From Clostridiaceae bacterium (GTDB lineage: Bacteria; Bacillota; Clostridia; UMGS1883; JAAYMJ01), in the NCBI GenBank assembly GCA_012521455.1, contig JAAYMJ010000309.1, positions 1 through 5,591 on the forward strand: a DNA stretch of 5,591 nt, written 5' to 3'. A program made the position numbers and the translations under genes. Below, piece by piece: positions 1 to 5,591 of the stretch; position 1 is the first letter of the stretch, and every line of letters begins with the position of its first letter. Under the pieces are notes generated by a model, which was not told the origin of the DNA, made no database searches, and saw only the letters and a list, made by a program, of their open reading frames with translations.

Positions 1-363
1 AAGCGCTATGGGAATTAGCGCTATTTTTACGACAAAAACAACCATTTTTTTTAGAAATTCATAAGCAAATATCATCATTTTAATAACAAATTTGCTAAAG
101 AGCAAAAAGTAAATGGTCAGGCCAAGGAGAATGCCAAAAAACTCAAAAAAGTTGACCTCGCCGCTGGCGTAAAAAAACAAAAAAGCTGCCACAATCAAAA
201 ACGCGATAATCCAAAAGGCAATATCCTCTATGTGAACACGAAGCTGAGAGGGCTTTTTAATTTTCCTTGCTGCTCGGAAAATGTCGAAAACTATGCCGAT
301 AATGCCCCCGCAAAGGGCGGACATCAAAAATATGTAGGCCTGATACGTTACCGATACCGTCAT
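1..363 (-). CDS. yabQ: Spore cortex biosynthesis protein YabQ, partial (N-terminal 121 residues)
   Basis: The frame opens with ATG at 363 and stays open for 121 codons to the window edge, so the C-terminus is missing. The visible protein is a multi-pass membrane protein. Hydrophobic stretches lie at about residues 8-27 (YIFLMSALCGGIIGIVFDIFR), 48-67 (DIAFWIIAFLIVAAFLFFYA), 73-90 (FFEFFGILLGLTIYFLLF) and 106-121, the last cut by the edge. The first helix with its GGxxGxxFDxFR ending, the basic loop RAARKIKK after it, and the next helix opening with EDIAFW are typical of the YabQ family. In Bacillus subtilis YabQ is made under sigma-E in the mother cell, sits in the membrane around the forespore and is needed for cortex formation. 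The gene begins two bases after the yabP stop codon. Only a weak AGG (369-371) precedes it, so translation probably depends on ribosomes finishing yabP. Assignment rests on motif memory, hydropathy and the yabP neighbour. Confidence 0.88.
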   Translation of the reverse strand, partial: MTVSVTYQAYIFLMSALCGGIIGIVFDIFRAARKIKKPSQLRVHIEDIAFWIIAFLIVAAFLFFYASGEVNFFEFFGILLGLTIYFLLFSKFVIKMMIFAYEFLKKMVVFVVKIALIPIAL

Positions 364-365
364 AA

Positions 366-653
366 CTACCTAAACATTCTTGAAAATAGCCCTGCGCCCT
401 TGCTTTTGCCTTCATGTTCATCATAGGAAAGGGAGTGGATTTCCCCCTCCACCACAACTTCGCCAGTGTCAATGGACAATTTGTTTATGTGCAATTCCTC
501 GCCTTTTATGGTTAAATCCCCGTATTCAGTATATAAAATAACGCTTTCCTCATCAAAGCTTTCAACGTCGCTGACCCCTGAAATTGAAAGCTTTTTGCGG
601 TTTTCCATGATTATATTATGAAAAGTGTCCTTCTTTTTCTTTTCCTCGTACAT
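366..653 (-). CDS. yabP: Sporulation protein YabP (YabP/YqfC family)
   Basis: This 95-residue protein has the usual YabP length. After a short lysine-rich head (EEKKKK, residues 3-8) comes the family core: LSISGVSDVESFDEESVIL (22-40), then YGDLTIKGEELHINKLSID (44-62), then TGEVVVEGEIHSLSY (63-77), a set of short beta strands without membrane segments. The tail is basic and ends LFSRMFR. In B. subtilis yabP is a sigma-E gene expressed in the mother cell next to yabQ, and its product is linked to the forespore surface; its biochemical activity is not known. The start at 653 is chosen because GGGAGGT lies 7 bases upstream; the alternative Met16 has no comparable site. The stop at 366-368 is two bases before yabQ, so the pair form one translation unit. 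The leader can fold into a 16-bp hairpin covering the start (see 649-695). In B. subtilis yabP follows yabO; here it follows uvrA. Confidence 0.92.
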   Translation of the reverse strand: MYEEKKKKDTFHNIIMENRKKLSISGVSDVESFDEESVILYTEYGDLTIKGEELHINKLSIDTGEVVVEGEIHSLSYDEHEGKSKGAGLFSRMFR

Positions 654-695
654 ATATATTACCTCCCAAAATCTTTTCTAGGTAATATATATGTA
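649..695 (-). promoter_or_regulatory. Perfect 16-bp hairpin over the yabP translation start
   Basis: Plus-strand arm 649-664 reads TACATATATATTACCT and arm 680-695 is its exact reverse complement, with a 15-base loop at 665-679. In minus-strand RNA the downstream arm contains the AGGU of the Shine-Dalgarno sequence and the AUG start codon of yabP, so the fold would hide both. No U-run follows the stem on either strand, so it is not an intrinsic terminator. The stem is AT-rich, but 16 perfect pairs should be stable. The repeat is seen directly; its action as a translation block is inferred. It could instead be a DNA site for a dimeric regulator. Confidence 0.65.
661..667 (-). promoter_or_regulatory. 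Ribosome binding site of yabP
   Basis: GGGAGGT on the minus strand, 7 bases from the ATG at 653. It is a strong Shine-Dalgarno match and decides the yabP start. Its AGGT half (661-664) belongs to the inverted-repeat arm, while the GGG (665-667) lies in the loop, so it would be partly hidden if the hairpin forms. Confidence 0.85.
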
Positions 696-697
696 TG
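690..697 (-). promoter_or_regulatory. Possible sigma-E -10 element for yabPQ
   Basis: The minus strand reads CATACATA, matching the sigma-E -10 consensus CATACANT except for the last base. It lies between uvrA and yabP, where a sporulation promoter would be expected, since yabP and yabQ are sigma-E genes in B. subtilis. I find no convincing sigma-E -35 at the normal distance upstream; the best, TAACATA at 710-716, is a weak match and spaced 12 bases. ATGGACATAC (693-702) also fits the loose SpoIIID consensus WWRRACARNY at 9 of 10 positions. Transcription would start near 683-684. Confidence 0.35.
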
Positions 698-713
698 TCC
701 ATTCTAATTTATG

Positions 714-3539
714 TTAATTAATTCCCAATACTTTTTTAAGGTACTGCCCTGTGTAAGAAGCTTGCACCTTTGCCACTTCCTCAGGGGTCCCGTAAGCCAC
801 GATTTCGCCGCCCCTGTCGCCCCCTTCAGGGCCTAGGTCAATGATGTAGTCGGCGCATTTTATCACATCCAGATTGTGCTCAATTACAATGACCGTGTTG
901 TTTTGGTCAACCAGCCTTTGCAAAACATCAATTAACCTATGCACGTCGGCTATGTGAAGGCCTGTTGTGGGCTCATCAAGGATATATATGGTCTTTCCTG
1001 TACTGCGTTTGGACAATTCCGTGGCAAGTTTTACCCTCTGGGCCTCTCCGCCGCTCATGGTGGTTGAAGGCTGGCCAAGTTTTATATATCCCAAGCCCAC
1101 GTCATAGAGGGTTTGGATTTTGCGCTTTATGGTTGGTATGTTTTCAAAAAACTCCAAAGCCTCTTCAACGGTCATTTCCAAGACTTCGTATATGTTTTTG
1201 CCTTTGTATCTCACTTCCAAAGTCTCGCGGTTATAGCGCTTTCCCTTGCACACTTCGCAGGGGACATAGATATCCGCCAAGAAGTGCATTTCAATTTTTA
1301 GTATCCCGTCCCCCTGGCAGGCCTCGCACCTTCCCCCTTTAACATTAAAGCTGAACCTGCCCGCCTTATAACCGCGGATTTTCGCCTCATTGGTGGAAGC
1401 AAAAAGCTCCCTTATATCGTTAAACACGCCGGTATATGTCGCAGGGTTTGACCTTGGGGTCCTTCCAATGGGGGATTGGTCAATGTTTATAACCTTATCC
1501 AGCTTGTCCATGCCTAAAATATCGTCATGAAGCCCGGGATATGTTTTGGCGTGGTTTAAGTCCTGGGCAAGCCTTTTATATAAAATCTCGTTAATTAATG
1601 AGGATTTCCCCGAGCCTGAAACCCCGGTTACGGCGGTAAAGACACCTAATGGTATATTCACATCTATATTTTTTAAGTTGTTTTCCCTTGCCCCTTTTAC
1701 GGTGATAAAACCATGGGGCTTTCTTCTTTCCTTCGGCACTTCAACTTTCTTTTTGCCTGACAAATAAAGCCCCGTTTCAGAATTGGGGTTATTCTTTAGC
1801 CCTTCAATATCCCCGGCATAGACCACTTCACCGCCGTGAATGCCCGCGCCGGGGCCGATGTCCACAATGAAATCCGCCGCGTACATGGTTTCCTCGTCAT
1901 GTTCCACCACAATCAAGGTATTGCCTAAATCGCGGAGGCGCTTTAGTGTTGCAATAAGCTTGTCGTTGTCCCGCTGGTGAAGGCCTATGCTTGGCTCGTC
2001 TAAAATATATAAAACCCCCACAAGGCCCGAGCCGATTTGGGTGGCAAGCCTTATCCTTTGGGCTTCCCCGCCCGACAAAGTCCCGCTTGACCTTGCTAAG
2101 GTCAGATAGTCAAGGCCCACGCTTTCAAGGAAGGAAAGCCTTTCTATAATTTCTTTTAAAATCTGGTGGGCAATCATCCTTTCCTTTTCAGTAAGGTCCA
2201 AGTGCTGCAAAAATTCCTTGGCGTTTTTTATGGACATGCTGCAGATGTCATAGATGTTTTTGCCGTTAATTTTAACCGCCAAGATTTCCTTTTTAAGCCG
2301 TTTCCCGCCGCAGGCATGGCATGGGATAAGCTGCATTAGGGGCTCTATGTCCATTTTTGCCCACATCGAGTCCGTTTCATGGTACCTTCTTTCAAGGTTG
2401 TTTATAATCCCCTCAAAGGCCTGCTTGAATTTGCGGGAGGCTCCCCCTTTTTCATACTCAAACTCAATGAGTTCCCCCCTTGATCCGTATAAAATAATAT
2501 CCACTACATTTTTCGGCAAGTTTTTCACAGGCACGTCAAGGCGGAAGCCGTAGTGCTTCGCAAGACCCCTGAAATACATATTCGCCATGGAGTCCTCTTT
2601 ATCAGGCGCCCTCCAGCCGCTTACGGAAAAGCCCCCTTCAAGTATGGTAAGCTCGGGCTTTATAACCAAATCGGGGTCTACCCTGTATAATTCCCCTATA
2701 CCGCTGCAAACAGGGCAGGCGCCGTAGGGGCTGTTGAAGGAAAAGCTGCGGGGGGTTAGCTCCTCAATGCTGATATTGCAGTCGGGGCAGGCATAGTTTT
2801 GGCTAAAGAGCATTTCCTCCTTGTCCAAAACAACTACTACCACAATCCCCCCCGCAAGGTTAAGGGCGGTTTCAATGGAGTCCGCAAGGCGCTTTTCCAT
2901 TCCCTCTTTTACAATCAGCCTGTCCACCACAATTTCAATGGTGTGCTTTTTATTTTTGTCAAGGTTAATTTCTTCCGAAAGCTCATAAATATTCCCGTCA
3001 ACCCGCACCCTGACATAGCCGCTTCTCCTTGCCTCATCAAAAACCTTTGTGTGTTCCCCTTTTTTGCCGCGGATAACGGGGGCTAAAACCAAAAGCCTCT
3101 CGCCCTCTGGAATTGCCATAACCTGGTCCACAATCTGGTCTAAGGTCTGCTTTTTTATCTCTTTGCCGCAGTTTGGGCAGTGGGGAATCCCTATACGGGC
3201 ATATAAAAGCCTTAAATAGTCGTAAATTTCCGTAACCGTTCCCACGGTGGAACGGGGGTTTTTGCTGGTGGTCTTTTGGTCAATGGAAATTGCGGGGGAA
3301 AGCCCTTCAATGCTGTCCACGTCCGGCTTTTCCATCTGCCCTAAAAACTGGCGGGCGTAGGCGGATAAGGACTCAACATACCGCCTTTGCCCCTCGGCAT
3401 AAATCGTGTCAAAGGCAAGGCTGGTTTTCCCCGACCCGCTTAAACCCGTAAACACTATAAACTTATTACGTGGGATTGTTAAATCTATATTTTTTAAATT
3501 GTTAACCCTTGCGCCTTTTATAACAATTTCGTCGTGCAA
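714..3539 (-). CDS. uvrA: Excinuclease ABC subunit UvrA
   Basis: UvrA is the damage-sensing ATPase of nucleotide excision repair. A UvrA dimer, with UvrB, scans DNA for bulky distortions, loads UvrB on the lesion and leaves. The 941-residue product has normal length and two complete ABC ATPase units. Unit I: Walker [10 protein letters not shown] (32-40), signature [12 protein letters not shown] (488-499), Walker B YILDEP (511-516), H-loop His547. Unit II: Walker [10 protein letters not shown] (639-647), signature [12 protein letters not shown] (828-839), Walker B YILDEP (852-857), H-loop His888. Zinc-binding CxxC pairs lie at 251/254 with 275/278 and at 738/741 with 761/764; further pairs at 121/124 and 407/410 fit the extra zinc site of bacterial UvrA. 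The conserved [15 protein letters not shown] block (725-739) is present. The start is TTG: the only in-frame codons between it and the uvrB stop are GGA, GAT, GGT and AAT, and GAGGAG sits 8 bases upstream. It ends [16 protein letters not shown] N-terminus to VLGIN with no damage to the frame. It lies second in the SOS-controlled uvrBA unit. Confidence 0.98.
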   Translation of the reverse strand: MHDEIVIKGARVNNLKNIDLTIPRNKFIVFTGLSGSGKTSLAFDTIYAEGQRRYVESLSAYARQFLGQMEKPDVDSIEGLSPAISIDQKTTSKNPRSTVGTVTEIYDYLRLLYARIGIPHCPNCGKEIKKQTLDQIVDQVMAIPEGERLLVLAPVIRGKKGEHTKVFDEARRSGYVRVRVDGNIYELSEEINLDKNKKHTIEIVVDRLIVKEGMEKRLADSIETALNLAGGIVVVVVLDKEEMLFSQNYACPDCNISIEELTPRSFSFNSPYGACPVCSGIGELYRVDPDLVIKPELTILEGGFSVSGWRAPDKEDSMANMYFRGLAKHYGFRLDVPVKNLPKNVVDIILYGSRGELIEFEYEKGGASRKFKQAFEGIINNLERRYHETDSMWAKMDIEPLMQLIPCHACGGKRLKKEILAVKINGKNIYDICSMSIKNAKEFLQHLDLTEKERMIAHQILKEIIERLSFLESVGLDYLTLARSSGTLSGGEAQRIRLATQIGSGLVGVLYILDEPSIGLHQRDNDKLIATLKRLRDLGNTLIVVEHDEETMYAADFIVDIGPGAGIHGGEVVYAGDIEGLKNNPNSETGLYLSGKKKVEVPKERRKPHGFITVKGARENNLKNIDVNIPLGVFTAVTGVSGSGKSSLINEILYKRLAQDLNHAKTYPGLHDDILGMDKLDKVINIDQSPIGRTPRSNPATYTGVFNDIRELFASTNEAKIRGYKAGRFSFNVKGGRCEACQGDGILKIEMHFLADIYVPCEVCKGKRYNRETLEVRYKGKNIYEVLEMTVEEALEFFENIPTIKRKIQTLYDVGLGYIKLGQPSTTMSGGEAQRVKLATELSKRSTGKTIYILDEPTTGLHIADVHRLIDVLQRLVDQNNTVIVIEHNLDVIKCADYIIDLGPEGGDRGGEIVAYGTPEEVAKVQASYTGQYLKKVLGIN

Positions 3540-3543
3540 ATTA

Positions 3544-3553
3544 CCATCTCCTC
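3544..3553 (-). promoter_or_regulatory. uvrA ribosome binding site overlapping the uvrB stop codon
   Basis: The minus strand reads GAGGAGATGG; its GAGGAG core (3548-3553) takes in two bases of the uvrB TGA and lies 8 bases from the TTG start at 3539. This site fixes the uvrA start. A nearby ATG (3545-3547) is in another frame and gives no UvrA. Ribosomes ending uvrB sit exactly on this site, which implies translational coupling. Confidence 0.8.
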
Positions 3554-5501
3554 ATTTTATTTCCATAAGCCGCTTAATCTCATCCCTGTATTTTGCGGCG
3601 TCCTCAAACCTTAACTCCTGGGCGGCCTTCTTCATTTCATTGGTAAGCCTAAAAATTAGTTCTTCCTTGCTTTCCTTCACTTCTTCAGGCGCGCCTTCTT
3701 CATCCTTGGTTGCAAGTTCTATGATTTTCACGCCTTTGGAAATAGTAGCGGGCGTAATATTGTGCTTTTTATTGTATTCCGACTGGATTTTCCTTCTCCT
3801 GTTGGTTTCGTCAATCGCCCGCTGCATGGAGCCGGTGATTACATCAGCGTACATTATGACCTTGCCGTTGGCGTTTCTTGCCGCGCGGCCTATGGTCTGG
3901 ATAAGGCTTGTTTCGCTTCTTAAAAACCCTTCCTTGTCGGCGTCTAAAATCGCCACAAGGGACACTTCGGGAAGGTCAAGGCCTTCCCTCAAAAGGTTAA
4001 TGCCGACCAAAACGTCAAACACGCCAAGCCTTAAATCCCTGATTATTTCCATTCTCTCCAAGGTTTCCACTTCGGAGTGCATGTACCTTACCTTTACCCC
4101 CATGCTCCGCAAATAGTCCGTCAAATCCTCCGCCATCTTTTTTGTAAGGGTTGTAACCAGCACCCTTTCCCGCTTTTCAACCCTGATGTTTATCTCGCTT
4201 AACAAATCGTCAATCTGGCCCTTAATCGGGCGGACCTCGACTTCGGGGTCCAAAAGCCCCGTAGGCCTGATTACCTGTTCCACAATCTTTGAGCTTTTTT
4301 CCTTTTCATAATCAGCGGGGGTGGCGCTCACAAAAATAATCTGATTTAGCTTGCTTTCAAATTCTTCAAAATTAAGCGGGCGGTTGTCGAAAGCGGAAGG
4401 AAGCCTGAACCCGTAATTAACAAGGGATTCCTTCCTTGAACGGTCCCCTTCGTACATCCCCCGCACCTGCGGGATTGTAACGTGGGACTCGTCAACAACC
4501 AGCAAAAAATCCTTCGGGAAGAAGTCCAAAAGGGTAAAGGGCGGGCTTCCCGGGGGGCGTCCGCTAATGTGGCGGGAATAGTTTTCAATCCCCTGGCAAA
4601 ACCCCATCTGCTGCATCATTTCCAAATCGTAGTTGGTCCTGCTCAAAAGCCTATGGGCCTCTAAAATTTTCCCCTGGCTTTGGAGCTCCTTTACCCTTTC
4701 GTCCAGTTCTTCCCTTATTGATTTAATCGCCCTCTCCATCTTTTCCTTGGTGGTTACATAGTGGCTTGCGGGCACAATTACCACATGGTTTCTGTATCCT
4801 ATAATCTCGCCTGTAAGGGAGTCAAACTCCGTCATCCTTTCAATCTCATCGCCGAAAAACTCCACCCTGACGGCCTTGCCGCTGGAGTCGGAGGGGAAAA
4901 TATCTACAACATCCCCCTTTACCCTGAACTTATTTCTTACAAAATTTATGTCATTCCGCTCATACTGCATTTCAACAAGCCTTTCCAAAAGCTCGTCCCT
5001 CTCCATGGTGCTTCCTTTTCTTAGTGAAAGCATCATGGTTTTGTAGTCTTCAGGATCCCCCAAGCCATAAATGCAGGATACGCTGGCAACCACAATAACA
5101 TCCCGCCTTTCCAAAAGGGACGCGGTCGCGCAGTGGCGGAACTTGTCTATTTCTTCGTTTATTTGCGCGTCTTTTTCAATATAGGTGTCGGTTGTGGGAA
5201 TGTATGCCTCTGGCTGGTAGTAGTCATAATAGCTTACAAAATACTCCACCGCGTTTTCGGGAAAAAATTCCTTAAACTCGCTGCAAAGCTGGGCCGCCAG
5301 TGTTTTATTGTGGGCCAAAACCAATGTGGGGCGCTGCACCCTTTCAATCACATTGGCAATGGTAAAGGTTTTTCCCGACCCCGTTACCCCTAAAAGGGTC
5401 TGGGCTTTTTCACCTTTTAGTATCCCTTCCGCCAATGCCTCAATGGCCTGCGGCTGGTCCCCGGTGGGCTTAAAATTTGACACAAGCTTAAATTCAGGCA
5501 T
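3552..5501 (-). CDS. uvrB: Excinuclease ABC subunit UvrB
   Basis: UvrB is the helicase-like core of nucleotide excision repair: loaded by UvrA, it pushes a beta-hairpin between the strands, checks the lesion and recruits UvrC for incision. The 649-residue protein is full length. Helicase motif I (Walker A) GVTGSGKT is at 38-45; the tyrosine-rich beta-hairpin [11 protein letters not shown] at 90-100 and onward; motif II DESH at 337-340; SATP at 392-395; motif V region [16 protein letters not shown] at 498-513; motif [11 protein letters not shown] at 535-543. The C-terminal UVR domain, which contacts UvrC, is at about 613-648 ([20 protein letters not shown] then [10 protein letters not shown]). 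A charged linker of about 597-612 joins it to the helicase core. ATG at 5501 is preceded 7 bases upstream by GGAGG. The gene heads the uvrBA unit behind a sigma-A promoter with a LexA box. No frameshift or missing catalytic residue is seen. Confidence 0.98.
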   Translation of the reverse strand: MPEFKLVSNFKPTGDQPQAIEALAEGILKGEKAQTLLGVTGSGKTFTIANVIERVQRPTLVLAHNKTLAAQLCSEFKEFFPENAVEYFVSYYDYYQPEAYIPTTDTYIEKDAQINEEIDKFRHCATASLLERRDVIVVASVSCIYGLGDPEDYKTMMLSLRKGSTMERDELLERLVEMQYERNDINFVRNKFRVKGDVVDIFPSDSSGKAVRVEFFGDEIERMTEFDSLTGEIIGYRNHVVIVPASHYVTTKEKMERAIKSIREELDERVKELQSQGKILEAHRLLSRTNYDLEMMQQMGFCQGIENYSRHISGRPPGSPPFTLLDFFPKDFLLVVDESHVTIPQVRGMYEGDRSRKESLVNYGFRLPSAFDNRPLNFEEFESKLNQIIFVSATPADYEKEKSSKIVEQVIRPTGLLDPEVEVRPIKGQIDDLLSEINIRVEKRERVLVTTLTKKMAEDLTDYLRSMGVKVRYMHSEVETLERMEIIRDLRLGVFDVLVGINLLREGLDLPEVSLVAILDADKEGFLRSETSLIQTIGRAARNANGKVIMYADVITGSMQRAIDETNRRRKIQSEYNKKHNITPATISKGVKIIELATKDEEGAPEEVKESKEELIFRLTNEMKKAAQELRFEDAAKYRDEIKRLMEIK

Positions 5502-5506
5502 ACTTC

Positions 5507-5515
5507 CACCTCCTT
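5507..5515 (-). promoter_or_regulatory. Ribosome binding site of uvrB
   Basis: The minus strand reads AAGGAGGTG, a nearly complete match to the 16S rRNA 3' end, with the GGAGG core 7 bases from the ATG at 5501. It confirms the uvrB start. Confidence 0.9.
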
Positions 5516-5519
5516 ATAC

Positions 5520-5531
5520 GAACATTTGTTC
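5520..5531 (-). promoter_or_regulatory. LexA (SOS) operator of uvrBA
   Basis: The minus strand reads GAACAAATGTTC, a perfect GAAC-N4-GTTC core of the Gram-positive LexA (DinR) box; the flanked form AGAACAAATGTTCG fits the B. subtilis consensus CGAACRNRYGTTYC at all but the two outermost bases. It starts two bases past the -10 box and spans the expected transcription start near 5527, so bound LexA would block RNA polymerase. uvrB and uvrA are known SOS genes in Firmicutes, which supports the reading. Repression is expected to lift when RecA filaments trigger LexA self-cleavage. Confidence 0.92.
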
Positions 5532-5533
5532 TT

Positions 5534-5562
5534 ATTATAATCCATACCCTTTTAATTGTCAA
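5534..5562 (-). promoter_or_regulatory. Consensus sigma-A promoter of uvrBA
   Basis: On the minus strand TTGACA (5557-5562) and TATAAT (5534-5539) are both exact consensus hexamers, separated by the optimal 17 bases. The expected start of transcription is near 5527, giving a leader of about 25 bases before uvrB. There is no TG extension of the -10. An AT-rich stretch at 5578-5591 could act as an UP element. Such a strong promoter makes sense if it is normally held off by the LexA box that follows directly. Confidence 0.92.
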
Positions 5563-5591
5563 CATAGCGTATGGGTGAATAATATAAATAT
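5563..5591. other. Intergenic DNA upstream of the uvrB promoter
   Basis: These last 29 bases hold no gene start, ribosome binding site or terminator that I can support. They are AT-rich at the far end (5578-5591) and include a small imperfect dyad, CATAGCGTATG (5563-5573), with 4-bp arms just upstream of the -35 box. The gene on the other side lies outside the window. Confidence 0.5.

Noticed and set aside
2..23. Two copies of AGCGCTAT at 2-9 and 17-24
   Set aside because: They fall inside the yabQ coding frame and encode Ile-Ala-Leu twice in a membrane helix; the repeat follows from the protein sequence.
257..472. A 71-codon minus-strand open frame across the yabP-yabQ junction
   Set aside because: It overlaps both real genes in another frame and has no family likeness; yabP and yabQ explain this stretch.
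649..695. The hairpin as a Rho-independent terminator for uvrA
   Set aside because: The stem is AT-rich with no GC-rich base and is followed by purine-rich coding sequence rather than a U-run on the minus strand; the plus strand also lacks one.
965..1342. A 125-codon open frame on the plus strand inside uvrA
   Set aside because: It is antisense to the conserved zinc and signature regions of UvrA, with no ribosome binding site or family resemblance.
2847..2853. Run of seven C (seven G in the uvrA coding strand) as a slippage or phase-variation site
   Set aside because: The uvrA frame is intact on both sides, the run encodes Gly-Gly in a normal stretch, and a housekeeping repair gene is an unlikely phase-variable target.
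3406..4116. A 236-codon open frame on the plus strand across the uvrA-uvrB junction
   Set aside because: It lies antisense to two intact conserved genes, has no recognisable motifs, and its residues are the low-complexity products of the opposite strand. It is a shadow.
5542..5574. Six-base inverted repeat CCATAC / GTATGG flanking the uvrB -35 box, and the small dyad CATAGCGTATG at 5563-5573
   Set aside because: The arms are only 4-6 bp and the spacing is ordinary; chance explains them, though an extra operator cannot be ruled out.

Overview
The window reads as a piece of a spore-forming Firmicutes chromosome, most likely a clostridial anaerobe. Three things point there: the Gram-positive form of the LexA/SOS box (GAAC-N4-GTTC), strong GGAGG-type ribosome binding sites, and the endospore genes yabP and yabQ. 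The DNA is moderately AT-rich. I cannot name the genus from the sequence. All four genes lie on the minus strand, so they read from the right edge towards the left.

Right edge (about 5502-5591): the control region of the nucleotide excision repair genes. On the minus strand it holds a full-consensus sigma-A promoter (TTGACA, 17-bp spacer, TATAAT), a perfect-core LexA operator starting two bases past the -10 box and covering the expected start of transcription, and a strong ribosome binding site. This is the layout of a promoter shut by LexA and opened by DNA damage.

Middle (714-5501): uvrB followed by uvrA, both full length with every catalytic motif intact. They are 12 bp apart. The uvrA ribosome binding site overlaps the uvrB stop codon and uvrA starts with TTG, so the two are very probably co-transcribed and translationally coupled. 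UvrA and UvrB together find and verify bulky DNA lesions; the nuclease UvrC is not in this window.

Left part (1-653): yabP, then two bases later yabQ, which is cut by the left edge after 121 codons. Both belong to families made in the mother cell during sporulation, YabQ being needed for the spore cortex. There is no terminator between uvrA and yabP.

The most notable non-coding feature is the 60-bp uvrA-yabP gap. It contains a perfect 16-bp inverted repeat (649-664 and 680-695). In RNA that enters from uvrA, this would fold over half of the yabP Shine-Dalgarno sequence and its start codon. A sigma-E-like -10 sequence lies across the upstream arm, so RNA started there would lack most of that arm and leave the site open. 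This suggests that SOS read-through RNA cannot make YabP while sporulation RNA can. The repeat is seen directly; the mechanism is inference. No RNA genes, CRISPR arrays or mobile elements are visible, and the main genes form a conserved housekeeping and sporulation set.
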